Source: Linyphia triangularis (taxonomy: Eukaryota > Arthropoda > Arachnida > Araneae > Linyphiidae). From it: 64,000 bases of DNA. The notes beneath the pieces are model-generated. The model was not told the origin of the DNA and made no database searches. It saw only the letters and a list, made by a program, of their open reading frames with translations. A program made the position numbers and the translations under genes. The stretch covers positions 12,717,796-12,781,795 of the forward strand of contig OZ021730.1 of assembly GCA_963978545.1 (NCBI GenBank), read 5' to 3'. Below are positions 1-11,404 of the stretch, one piece after another. Positions within the stretch are counted from its first letter, which is position 1; each line of letters starts with the position of its first letter.

Positions 1-2862
1 TGCTCATGCCAAAATTCCTCAATATTTTGGGTTTGTCTACGTGGTGGTGGTGCCACAGGAGTCCTTGATGATGGTGGAAGGGTGGTCTTTTTCGTCCTTC
101 CGCCTGCCCTTGGCTTTTTTTTTTTGGTCGACCCCTACCCCTCCGTTCAGGTTGTTCTTCCATGGGTGCTACCAGCTGTTGTGGTTGCTCATCTGCATTT
201 ATTTCCACATCCTGCTCCACCTGCTCCTGGCTTTAAAGAAAAGCTAGAATGAATAGCACGTTCATTTTTAAAGTATACTTAACAAGGACCGGTTCTATGG
301 CCACTCTGAACAAAAGAAAAAACCTTACCCTTTAATGTGGTCTAAGCTCTATGAGATGCAGAGATTCTTGCTCACGCCAAAATTCCTCAATATTTTGGGT
401 TTGTCTACGTGGTGGTGGTGCCACAGGAGTCCTTGATGGTGGTGGAAGGGTGATCTTTTTCGTCCTTCTGCCTGCCCCTGGCTTTTTTTTTTTGGTCGAC
501 CCCTACCCCTCCGTTCAGGTTGTTCTTCCATGGGTGCCACCAGCTGTTGTTGTGGTTGCTCATCTGCATTTATTTCCACATCCTGCTCCACCTGCTCCTG
601 GCTTTAAAGAAAAGCTAGAATGAATAGCACGTTCATTTTTAAAGTATACTTAACAAAGACCGGTTCTATGGCCACTCTGAACAAAAGAAAAAACCTTACC
701 CTTTAATGTGGTCTAAGCTCTATGAGATGCAGAGATTCTTGCTGAAGCCAAAATTCCTCAATGTTTTGGGTTTGTCTACGTGGTGGTGGTGCCACAGGAG
801 TCCTTGATGGTGGTGGTGGAAGGGTGGTCTTTTTCGTCCTTCCGCCTGCCCTTGGCTTTTTTTTTGGTCGACCCCTACCCCTCCGTTCAGGTTGTTCTTC
901 CATGGGTGCCACCAGCTGTTATTGTGGTTGCTCATCTGCATTTATTTCCACATCCTGCTCCTGGCTTTAAAGAAAAGCTAGAATGAATAGCACGTTCATT
1001 TTTAAAGTATACTTAACAAAGACCGGTTCTATGGCCACTCTGAACAAAAGAAAAAACCTTACCCTTTAATGTGGTCTAAGCTCTATGAGATGCAGAGATT
1101 CTTGCTCACGCCAAAATTCCTCAATATTTTGGGTTTGTCTACGTGGTGGTGGTGCCACAGGAGTCCTTGATGGTGGTGGAAGGGTGATCTTTTTCGTCCT
1201 TCTGCCTGCCCCTGGCTTTTTTTTTTTGGTCGACCCCTACCCCTCCGTTCAGGTTGTTCTTCCATGGGTGCCACCAGCTGTTGTTGTGGTTGCTCATCTG
1301 CATTTATTTCCACATCCTGCTCCACCTGCTCCTGGCTTTAAAGAAAAGCTAGAATGAATAGCACGTTCATTTTTAAAGTATACTTAACAAAGACCGGTTC
1401 TATGGCCACTCTGAACAAAAGAAAAAACCTTACCCTTTAATGTGGTCTAAGCTCTATGAGATGCAGAGATTCTTGCTGAAGCCAAAATTCCTCAATGTTT
1501 TGGGTTTGTCTACGTGGTGGTGGTGCCACAGGAGTCCTTGATGGTGGTGGTGGAAGGGTGGTCTTTTTCGTCCTTCCGCCTGCCCTTGGCTTTTTTTTTG
1601 GTCGACCCCTACCCCTCCGTTCAGGTTGTTCTTCCATGGGTGCCACCAGCTGTTATTGTGGTTGCTCATCTGCATTTATTTCCACATCCTGCTCCTGGCT
1701 TTAAAGAAAAGCTAGAATGAATAGCACGTTCATTTTTAAAGTATACTTAACAAAGACCGGTTCTATGGCCACTCTGAACAAAAGAAAAAACCTTACCCTT
1801 TAATGTGGTCTAAGCTCTATGAGATGCAGAGATTCTTGCTCACGCCAAAATTCCTCAATATTTTGGGTTTGTCTACGTGGTGGTGGTGCCACAGGAGTCC
1901 TTGATGGTGGTGGTGGAAGGGTGGTCTTTTTCGTCCTTCCGCCTGCCCTTGGCTTTTTTTTTTGGTCGACCCCTACCCCTCCGTTCAGGTTGTTCTTCCA
2001 TGGGTGCTACCAGCTGTTGTGGTTGCTCATCTGCATTTATTTCCACATCCTGCTCCACCTGCTCCTGGCTTTAAAGAAAAGCTAGAATGAATAGCACGTT
2101 CATTTTTAAAGTATACTTAACAAGGACCGGTTCTATGGCCACTCTGAACAAAAGAAAAAACCTTACCCTTTAATGTGGTCTAAGCTCTATGAGATGCAGA
2201 GATTCTTGCTGAAGCCAAAATTCCTCAATATTTTGGGTTTGTCTACGTGGTGGTGGTGCCACAGGAGTCCTTGATGGTGGTGGAAGGGTGATCTTTTTCG
2301 TCCTTCTGCCTGCCCCTGCCTTTTTTTTTTGGTCGACCCCTACCCCTCCGTTCAGGTTGTTCTTCCATGGGTGCCACCAGCTGTTATTGTGGTTGCTCAT
2401 CTGCATTTATTTCCACATCCTGCTCCTGGCTGTAAAGAAAAGCTAGAATGAATAGCACGTTCATTTTTAAAGTATACTTAACAAGGACTTGTTCTATGGC
2501 CACTCTGAACAAAAGAAAAAACCTTACCCTTGGATGTGGTCTAAGCTCTATGAGATGCAGAGATTCTTGCTCACGCCAAAATTCCTCAATATTTTGGGTT
2601 TGTCTACGTGGTGGTGGTGCCACAGGAGTCCTTGATGATGGTGGTGGTGGAAGGGTGGTCTTTTTTGTCCTTCCGCCTTCCCTTGGCTTTTTTTTTTGGT
2701 CGACCCCTACCCCTCCGTTCAGGTTGTTCTTCCATGGGTGCCACCAGCTGTTGTTGTGGTTGCTCATCTGCATTTATTTCCACATCCTGCTCCACCTGCT
2801 CCTGGCTTTAAAGAAAAGCTAGAATGAATAGCACGTTCATTTTTAAAGTATACTTAACAAGG
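1..2862 (-). repeat. Tandem array of ~367-bp units with an AT-hook-like reading frame
   Basis: Eight units, the first cut by the window edge. The landmark ATGAGATGCAGAGATTCTTG recurs at 351, 722, 1085, 1456, 1819, 2189 and 2550, so spacing alternates 371 and 363 bp (370 and 361 in the last pair). Two unit types alternate (CTCACGCC versus CTGAAGCC after the landmark), giving a 734-bp dimer; 349-1082 and 1083-1816 look almost identical. Read on the - strand each unit has a pyrimidine-rich AG, then an acidic/Gln stretch, the AT-hook-like core RGRGRPKKK, a Pro/Thr stretch, NIEEFW and a GTAAGG donor-like end. This resembles an exon with ~100 bp of intron. A poly-A run inside the AT-hook codons is 9, 10 or 11 long, so most units are frameshifted; the units with a 9-base run carry a stop just upstream. 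Current coding is therefore doubtful. It could be a satellite born from an exon. Confidence 0.85.
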
Positions 2863-3802
2863 AAGCTACCCAAAACCAGATGTTTTGCACGAACGTGTTG
2901 AATGACAATGGTATTTTACAGGACGTCTCTTCAAACATTTCTAATGCAATCTTTGATATTCTCATTAATTTTAAGTCAGAATAACTTTACATGAACAGGA
3001 AGTAGTAAAAAAAAAAGGATTAATAAAATTGTTGAATTTTATTCAAATCCAAGATATTTCAAATGTTTAATTCTTTCCAAACACAGGGCCGACCAAACGG
3101 TATAGTGGTTAGCGTGCTAGCTTCTAGACCGCGAGGTTGCGGGTTCGAGTCCCGTGTTGGCATGGGTGTTTGTAAATGTATGTTGGCTTGTCTAATGACG
3201 AAATGTTTCGGCGCATTATAGCCCTCGTGTTGCTGACGGCGCCAGATAATCTGAATACAACCAACCAACCAACTTTCCAAACACAGTTACCAATTTTTAG
3301 TTGAAAAACCAAGGGGGGGGGGGGGAGAAAAGAAACAAAAGGAGATGCAAGGAATTAACACCGATTTCCGATATAGGTGAACACACAAATCTGAATATTA
3401 TTTCTGGTTAGGATTTACTGTACGGTCCCTCTTTGCGACTTTATCATCTAAACAATCACTAGGGTTATCGGAAAACCTTGGCGACGGGTTGCCACATTCG
3501 GCAACTGAATCGCTGAATCGCTTTCAGAAAGTCGCCAAGGGCAGTGGTAGAAGTGTGGGTAGACGGGTGATGCGTTTCTCCACTTTTCAAGAAAATACCC
3601 ATGCGTCTCCCCACTTCTAAAAACACTGAAATCCATCCCCCCACTTTTAAAAATTCTCAATCTGTCTAAAAACTACTAAAGAAAAATAACATTAACCTTT
3701 AAATGTAGTGACATTGAAAAAAAGTTATTTAAAGTTCTCAAATGTAAAAAAAACTATTTTTGGGGAATGTATAGGTCAAACTGTTATAAAAATGTATTAT
3801 AC
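2863..3802. other. Unassigned stretch with one SINE
   Basis: Apart from the SINE at 3087-3272 I see no gene. There is a G-run at 3314-3325 and a short repeated CCCACTTTTxAAAA motif around 3575-3650. The words AATCACTAGGGTT near 3450 recur in similar form near 32230, suggesting an old dispersed repeat. Confidence 0.5.
3087..3272 (+). mobile_element. tRNA-derived SINE, copy 1
   Basis: A 186-bp SINE bounded by the 14-bp target-site duplication CTTTCCAAACACAG (3073-3086 and 3273-3286). The head is tRNA-like: an A-box region TAGTGGTTAGCGTGC, a B box GGTTCGAGTCC, and ends GCCGAC/GTTGGC that could still pair as an acceptor stem. The body ends in an (AACC)-type tail, CAACCAACCAA. Five further copies lie in the window. 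The anticodon-loop position reads TTCTAGA, so an Arg(UCU)-like source tRNA is possible but not shown. Confidence 0.92.
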
Positions 3803-3804
3803 TA

Positions 3805-5983
3805 AGTAAAAGCCCGATTATCCGGAATCGCCGGGAAATTAAGATTTCCGGATAACCGAATTTTCCGGTAAATTGAATGTCGACGTTTTTCCATCAAATT
3901 ACGGCAAATAACGCTAGTGATGGCACCTAACATTAAAATCGTCACAACCGGAATATTTAAAAACTATTCTACTTAGCTTTTTTAGTTAAAATAATGTTAA
4001 TTTTACCGTTATAATCGGCAATAATTTGAAATATGTTACCAAAATTAAATCATTTTCATATCAGAAATTCCGTAAAAAAAAAAAAAAAATAGAAGATTAA
4101 GCATTGTAAAATGTGTAAATAAGAAAAATAGAGAGGTCTCTTGATTGTACCGATTCTAACCGAACCTATATTTTAGGGTTACCGGGCGGACTAAATGGAC
4201 TATCGCTATTTCAGTTCCGGAGGGGAAGTTTTCTTGTGTGCGTTTTCACGGTCGGATTCCGAGAATTCTGGAAAAGTAGCTTTTGTATTTGGAAACCCCG
4301 GTGATTACACTGTCTTCCCCCTCCCCACGCACAACCTACTTTGTACCCTAAAGTAAAATATATGCTCGGGAAGACACTGAGCTTAGTATTATAGCTCAGT
4401 GCGGGTTGGTTGTATTCAGATTATCTGGCGCCGTCAGCAACACGAGGGCTATAATGCGCCGAAACATTTCGTCATTTAACAAACCAACATACATTTACAA
4501 ACACCCATGCCTACACGGGACTCGAACCCGCAACCTCGCGGTCTAGAAGCCAGCACGCTAACCACTATACCGTTTAGTCGGCAGCTCAGTGCGGGAAGAC
4601 GACCTTCGTATTCAAAGATCGACTATTACGTTGTATAGAAAAAAGGAATACAAGAATTGTAATGCAAATCGCCCCGAAATTTCGGATAATTTACAGACTA
4701 TTAAGTTTTGAATTTGATTTTCTGGTTGTCGGCTAATCTAAAAGTAAATATTTTTACAATAAAATTACAGCGAAACAGATTTATTTTTTTAATTGATTGC
4801 GAAACACGTTAATAGTATACAATAAAATATAACCCATACTTTTTGTACACAAAAAAGAAAAATAAACATTTTCCTTTTTGTGTACAAAATGATTGACAAG
4901 CCAAAAAATGGAAGATTGGGATTATAGGGGAAATGCATTTAAATGGATGCAATAAGGTTTTATTCTGATTGATCGTGAGAAACTAATATTTTGTGATAAA
5001 AGAATAAAACGTTTAGAATAGTTGAATTCGGCCGAATTGCACATTTTCCGGATGCGGCTGAAAATTTACAAATTAAATCGCGGGTATAAATGAGTTATGG
5101 ATGTATCGATACTGCATGAAATAGAATGTTATCCGTTATTTATGATTTTAAATTTTGTGAAATGCATGTTCCATATGTAGATCTAGCCTACAAACCGAAT
5201 GATTAATTTTGTCTGGGTTTTGGTCAAACCATTAACAAATTTTGAATTTCTTAATTACTCTTTGCCGGATGCGGTTGAGAGCGTAATTTCAAGTGGAAAA
5301 TCACTTTTCTTTGTTATAATTACAATAAAAGTAGTCCACAGATTTATAGATTCCGCACAAGCACATACAAATTACATATATTCCGGAAACGAATATAAAT
5401 TTTTATGCAATAAACGATGCAAGATTAAATAGATGCAAAATGCGTAGGTGTTTTTTTATTAGAAATCCGGATAAACCAAATTATCCACTGGAGAATGTTT
5501 TCCCGATGCTGTGGATAATGGAATTTCGATTACGAAACCTTCTTTCTTATACAATTGAAACAAGCTAAATTTGTTTATAGATTCGGCAAATAACCACAGT
5601 ATAGGTATTTTTCCGGATATATTCCGGTAAAAAACATTTTCCATTAAGAATATTAAGGTTTTTTGCTGAGAATTCACAATTGTTTGAATAAAAACTTCGT
5701 CATTCCGGATAAATCGGAATGAAAAAAAAATCACTTTTTATAATAATATATTAATTTCTAATCCGTGCAAATTCAGCTATTTCGCCATAGCAAATTAAAA
5801 ACCATCAAAATAAAGAGAAAAAAAACCACTCAACTTCAAAATCTGAAATAAAAAAAGATTTGGCTACTTATCGCCGTTTTTTGGCGAAATAATGCCAATT
5901 TTCTCGCCAAACTTGATTTAAAAAAAATTCAGGTTGATTGAGCTTTCCGGTTGATTGAATGCCGGATAATCGGGCTTTTACTG
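3805..5983. mobile_element. Non-coding TIR element, pogo/Tc1-like ends
   Basis: Ends are inverted copies of AGTAAAAGCCCGATTATCCG, flanked by TA on both sides (3803-3804 and 5984-5985). The right end has an extra terminal C. TA duplication and the CAGTA...CCGG end are typical of the Tc1/mariner/pogo superfamily; assignment is by inference because no transposase is recognisable. The interior repeats CCGGATAA and CCGGATGCGG-like words, with loosely similar blocks at about 5050, 5265 and 5500, suggesting internal duplication at ~220-240 bp spacing. A SINE (4406-4582) is inserted in it. Confidence 0.75.
4406..4582 (-). mobile_element. tRNA-derived SINE, copy 2
   Basis: Reverse-strand copy (177 bp) of the SINE family, with the 13-bp duplication AGCTCAGTGCGGG at 4393-4405 and 4583-4595. 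It sits inside the 3805-5983 TIR element, so it is the younger insertion. A and B boxes are intact on the - strand. Confidence 0.92.
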
Positions 5984-5985
5984 TA

Positions 5986-8539
5986 GTTCTTTCCATGTAC
6001 AATACATATACCATTTTTTATTTGCATTTCACACATTTTTCTAAATTTTGCTATTGCCATTTCTACTTTGTACAAAAATAGACAGTATTAAAGAGAATTG
6101 ACAACTTTTTATGCTGTTCTGTGATTAGTTTGACTAAACACCTTATTGGAGTGACAGTAGGAGCATCAAGTGCTAACTTTACTTGAACGCACAAAACATA
6201 TTTTTTTGTTCTATTGTGTGCTTGTACAGATGTGATGTGTATAGCATCTGCTTGCTCTGGGGTTTCCCTAAAATATGAGCTGGACACATCAGCAACTTTT
6301 GGCAGCGATCAAAGACAAGCCTTGCACCTCAGTACACTCATTATTTGTGATCAATAACGTATATGCCTTCAACCAATTGTGCAATACTATACGCTTACTT
6401 TTCTGCTCATAATCCGATTTTAGTTTTTTGCCGGACACTCCATTCTACTTTCATGGCTGTCTGTTGCACTTGTTGTAGTCTGCTAGGGTGCGCTGTCACT
6501 GAAGGAATTGGGTCTTGGTGATTTAAAAAACTGTTGTATGTCCATTTTAGAAAAATGAATAGCACAAAATAACAGCTAACTTTGAAAACCAAATAGGTTG
6601 TGCGATTTTGTTTAACTGGTGCAGGGGAATTCAGTTGTTTTGGATGATCCGTAGTTGACCTCCGAGAGTGAATCAAGAGAAAAGTAGAGCTTCTGCGATT
6701 GGCGTTTCTGCGAAAGGTTTGGCTGTAAAAAATTTTGATGGCAATTTTGTGGGCATGGTATTCAATGTAAAAATTTCATTGCTAAATAACAGATTTTTGT
6801 TTTTGTGAACAAAATGTCTCATTTTAAAAAGAAAATTCTTATTTGTAACTTTACGTTAGTTCTGATTCATCGACTAATTTAAATTGGGTATTGTGCATCA
6901 ACTTTTTAGCAGGTTTTATTGGTATTCACCATTCAGTTATTATTGAAATTTTATAATTTAATATATTCTGCTTTTTCCACCAACAATCTTCAGGATTTTC
7001 CTCCAGGATTGAATTATACTTTTTGTTAAATAGTTCAGTTTCCATACTTAGGAGCATGATTTTAAGTTAAGGAATTTGAAGGACAATTATTAAAAAAAAA
7101 GCAAGACTATCTAATTTTATTCAAACAATATTATTTGGCACGTGATGGAACTCCAGTCTCTTGACAACACTCTAAAAAAAAAATTAAAAATGTACAACAT
7201 GGTTTAATTTTTCTGAGAATTGTGCGCTTGGACTTTCGAAGTTGCAGACAACCAATTCTTGCTTTTTGGTATAGCTTACAAATTTACACTACTCGTATAA
7301 AACCACTCCAAATAGGAGTTGCAACAGATACATTTTTCATTACCAATGGGTGCAAGACAACTTGGACAAAATCAGACATTTCTTTGTTTGATGTCCATTG
7401 TCGAAACATCGACACAATCTGCCAACAGCCACATTTTCATCAAGGCATACAGCAGAGATTTTGTTACAATTCCTCTCAACTGTATTTTCAGTGAGTAAAG
7501 TTCCATTTAATGCTTTCTTCCCATCAGTTGGTGAGACAAGCTATTTCAACATTATAGCATCCTTATCTTGTGAATGTTTTAAAGTGAAGGTAGATGGTCT
7601 TTTTTTGCTAGTTTTGATCAAAGTCCAATGACTTAATCTTTACCTTTTGGGCACTCCGAGTTTTTTTATAGTAAGTTTTATTAGGCGAGATGAATAGTTC
7701 TCGTCCTAATGCCATTCTGTTTGAATGAGGATCTATGGCAACAGGTTCGGTCTTCATATATAAATTTTCAGATAAATGAGTACCATCTTGATCAGATATT
7801 GGTTTATCAGTAGCAGTTGGCTTATTCAACCTAACAACCAATGGAGAGAAAGCATCCGCATTACATTAATTTCTTGTGTCTTGTTATGAGGACTTACCTG
7901 GCAGATTCTCAAATGGTGTGTCTGTTATTTATCGATTCCTCTACCACTGGACCAAGGCCAGGTATAATACCTTCAGTATCCTCTTTCCAAAGTTTCACCA
8001 AATTTTGAAGGATCTAATACTTTCAGGATATTGTTTTGCAGCTTCTGAAGCTATATATATATAGAGAGAGAGAGAAGCCAGTTTGGTGGTTTAAATTGAA
8101 GCAACTCTATTTTTGATTGTATTTTGGAACAGTCTCCATGTCTGTACTTGCATCAAGGTTTTTTAAACTGCTATTTGCTAAGTAATAGTACTTTGTCTAT
8201 CTTTGGGCTAAAAGATTGGGAGAGTAAAGATCTACATTTTTCATCCTTCTACACTGTAAAATGTGACGGCTTACAAAAAAAAAAGTGCAAGTACATTTGT
8301 CGGTGTCACTTTAGTTACTTTTACAGTTATCCCTTCATCATTCTCCTTCATAACCTTCACTTTATCAAGAAGATGAAACTTTTCTTTTATCTTAGAAAAT
8401 GCATATGATGTCAACAATCTTAAGTGCTCATTCTCATCAGGACAGGTGATTTGTACATTTAATGGTTTCTTTAGTTGTGTGACAGCTGCACCACAGTCAC
8501 GCTCTGTTATTGAGGCTTGTGACGAGTTTCAGCAAATCC
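5986..8539. other. Unassigned stretch left of the MULE relic
   Basis: Several short - strand open frames occur (about 6063-6287, 6407-6676 and 7608-7841) but I recognise none of them and see no splice-consistent joins. Part may be the degraded 3' portion of the MULE-like element that follows. A (TA)n/(GA)n microsatellite lies at 8052-8075. Confidence 0.4.
8052..8075. repeat. (TA)n-(GA)n microsatellite
   Basis: A TATATATATATA run followed directly by GAGAGAGAGAGA. Simple repeat with no evident function. Confidence 0.9.
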
Positions 8540-9420
8540 TCAGACAATACTGTTCAGATTTGAATGCCGTTTTACAACTTGCATTATTTTCTGGTTTGAA
8601 GGTTCAAGGCGATTATTAGTTCTGTTTCCACAAGCTTTTCCTTGCTTTTGTTGTAGGACGATGAAAACTAGCACATGATTTGAAATCAGTGGGTCATCAA
8701 AATAATCCATAAGGCTTTTGGGACCGTCATCTTTCAATTGCTTGTAATGCTCTATATACTTTTTTTCTGTTTCTGTAAATGCATTCTTTTGAATTGTTTC
8801 AAGGCATATAAAGTATCTTTGGACCTTGTGTAATGCTTCTCTTGTCCAAAGTTATTTCTCTTCAAAAAGTATATAAAGCATGAAATAGGCATATCAGAAG
8901 TTTCACATTTAGAAATTCACACTGAAATGATTCATGTTCAATCATGTCCTTGTCAGTTAAAATTACTGTTTTTTCCTGTGAAGGGTTGTGAAATTTATAT
9001 AATGACAGGATCTTTACTAGCATGTCTGCTCTCTCTACTGTCAGAAGAAATAGCGACACAATTTAACTTTCATCATTTCCATCTTCAACAAGCATTACGT
9101 TGAGTGGCATTCTTCTGTCATTAACTTTATTAATTTCATCCAAGAAAAGTATCTTTGGATAAGCATCATAAACCCTCCGGATTTCTTCGTCTTGATAAAA
9201 AATACCAAGCAAAGTAATGTCTTCACTTTTCAACTTCTTAACAATGCTACCTTCTTTTGAATTAAGTAGTTGAAGTACGCTTTGCACAGGTTCAACAGTG
9301 TCTGTGTATATGACAGATTATGCTGTCCTTCAAAGTGACCTTTGTGTTGCACATCTTCATTAATTCATTCTGAGCTAACTTCTTGTTGGTTTGAACTCCA
9401 GTATTTTGTCTGCCATTCTT
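8540..9420 (-). pseudogene. Decayed MULE transposase (ZSWIM-like)
   Basis: Read from about 9420 down to 8540, the frame gives an N-terminal piece with KVTLKD, then IFYQDEEIRRVYDAYPKILF, LDEINKVNDRRMPLNVML, EDGNDES, a TAA where relatives of the family have Glu, IVSLFLL, LTDKDMIE, ICLFHAL and finally TNNRLEPSNQKIMQVV. From memory of the family these match the MULE/ZSWIM-type transposase core: the LxDxxYKLN region, the SDKDM acidic motif, the CLFH motif and the TNNRLExxNxxLK motif. At least two in-frame stops and one frameshift break it. The remnant is a transposon relic, not a host ZSWIM gene, because no C-terminal SWIM zinc finger or host-like exon structure is visible. Element ends were not found. 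Confidence 0.72.
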
Positions 9421-9597
9421 CTAAACTTCTAAAAAGAAAAGCTATGATTAAGCTTTCATAAATAATCTGTAGATAGCAAATTTTTTGGAAGCTAACTATA
9501 AAACAGCAGTTAATGATAATTTTTTTTTTTTTTTTAATTTAAAAATATTTTCGCAGCTGTATCCATGTGGTAATTTTAAAACACCTAAAAAAAAACT

Positions 9598-9612
9598 AGG
9601 GGTGTGGAACAT
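9598..9612. repeat. LINE target-site duplication, left
   Basis: AGGGGTGTGGAACAT, repeated exactly at 15116-15130. The pair brackets the LINE, defines both its ends and shows that it is 5'-truncated. Confidence 0.9.
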
Positions 9613-9617
9613 GCTAT

Positions 9618-11095
9618 AATGAAGCCAAAGTCTTCAGACCTATTAGCCTGACATCCTTCCTCCTTAAAACTCTAGAGAAATTGATTGACCGGCATATAAG
9701 AGATGAGGTTTTAAAAACTAAACCCTTATCGAGATTTCAACCTGGGAAATCTACAGAAACTGCCCTATATGACCTTGTTATGGTGCTAGATGGAGCGGTC
9801 AATGGAAAGGAAATAACCTTTGCAGCCTTTCTAGATATTGAGGGGGCTTTTGATAGAGTTCCAACGAATGTAATCAGTGATTCTCTTCTCAAAAGAAATG
9901 TTAATTCAAGCATCTATACTTGGATAAAAAATATGTTTGAAACCAGAATGGCTCAATCCTTCCCTTTTAGGAGACACAGAAAATGTAAAGGATGCCCACA
10001 GGGAGGAAGGCTATCACCACTACTATGAAGTCTAGTAGTTGACAAGCTTTTAAACAGGATCAATTTTTTAGGCCTGCATTGTCTAGGATATGTTGATGAC
10101 ATAACACTGGTCGTAAGAGGTAAATTTCAGAATACTGTAACTGACCTCATGAGCACTGCTTTAAAAAAGGTTGAAAAATGGTGCAAAGAGGTAGGATTGT
10201 CAGTTAACCCCAGCAAAACTAACCTAATAACGTTCACTCGAAAAAGAACATGTGATATGCAAACAGTAAAATTCTTTGGAAAACCACTTGCATACTCAGA
10301 TGAGGTTAAGTATTTAGGAGTTATCTTTGACAAAACCTTAACATGAAAGTCGCATCTCCAATACTGCACGAACAAAGCCAAAAGAGTGTTCTGGGCCTGC
10401 TGACATGCCATTATAAACAATTGGGGCTTGTTGCCAAAAATGGTGCGCTGGATATATACTGGAGTGATTACTCCAATGATATCATATGGGGCCATTGCCT
10501 GAGGGAATGAAACAGTGAAAAAAACCTCACTAGTTTACAAAGAATGGTAACTATTGCAATTATAAGAGCAATGAGAACTACTCCCTCACAGAGTCTAGAA
10601 ATACTCCTAGATCTCTTACCACTATATATGCAAGTGGAACTAGAGGCTATTTTGTGTTCACGACGGCTAAAACTCATGGGTTTATGGAAAACATCCTATG
10701 AATTACCTTTGTTTAAAAATATTCAGTCACAGGTAAGAGAACATCCCTGTCTAACTATGAGATCTGACTGGATGTTAAAGCAATATTGCTTTAGAGGCAA
10801 ATATAACATTCTCTTTCCGATCAGAGAGGACTGGAGATTTCCTTCCAATCTGACCAGAGGAGGAGATGAAGTTTGGTACACAGATGGTTCAAAAACATCT
10901 TATGGCACTGGTTCAGGTGTCTTCTGTCCTAACAGAAAAATAAAGCTGTCTTTCTCTCTGGGCAAGTTGGCTACTGTATTTCAGGCTGAGGTTCTTGCAA
11001 CCACTGCCTGTACCTACAACTGTCTAGATTGGGGGATTGTTAAAAGGGTCATAGAGATTTACTCTGACAGCCAAGCTACCCTAAAGGACCTACAG
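9618..11095 (+). pseudogene. LINE reverse transcriptase and first half of RNase H
   Basis: Motifs in order: FRPISLTSF (RT block 2), FLDIEGAFDRV (catalytic Asp), CPQGGRLSPLL, GYVDDITLV (the YxDD catalytic box near 10090), NPSKTNLITF and VKYLGVIFD. In-frame TGA codons at 10026-10028 and 10344-10346 stand where relatives commonly have Trp, so TGG-to-TGA changes are likely. The frame then shifts before 10544, where the linker and the RNase H start WYTDGSKT, FQAEVLA and IYSDSQATLKDLQ follow. These supply the RNase H Asp, Glu and Asp. The frame stops where the DNA transposon enters at 11096. The order EN-RT-RNase H with these motifs fits the Jockey clade; the endonuclease is absent through truncation. 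Confidence 0.85.
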
Positions 11096-11404
11096 CAGGG
11101 TAAAGCGAAAAAGGCAATTTTTTTAAAATTTTTTTTATTTTGATGTTTCCTGACTCAACAAATGGTGCAATTTGGCAAAAAAAATATTGCAAAAAAATTT
11201 CAACAAAATCATTCATCATCTTCAGGTTCCACACAGCTGATAAAAGAAAGGAATATTAATGTCAAAAATTAAAAAAATCAATTTTTTTATTTAAATTTTA
11301 TGTTTACAATAGTTTTATCTTATGACTCAAAAACAGTTTTAATTACAAAAAGAATCAGGAAAACATTGTTGTATCAATAATATATCACTAACTTACAATT
11401 TATT

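Noticed and set aside
1..2862. CRISPR-like or protein-coding + strand array
   Set aside because: Unit length (~367 bp), absence of short identical repeats with unique spacers, and the eukaryotic context exclude CRISPR. The + strand frames are low-complexity shadows of the - strand composition.
6063..6676. Two - strand open frames as genes
   Set aside because: No recognisable motif, no splice logic, and AT-rich codon use as in the surrounding non-coding sequence.
8540..9420. Host ZSWIM gene
   Set aside because: Several in-frame stops, no intron structure and no SWIM finger; a MULE transposase relic fits better.
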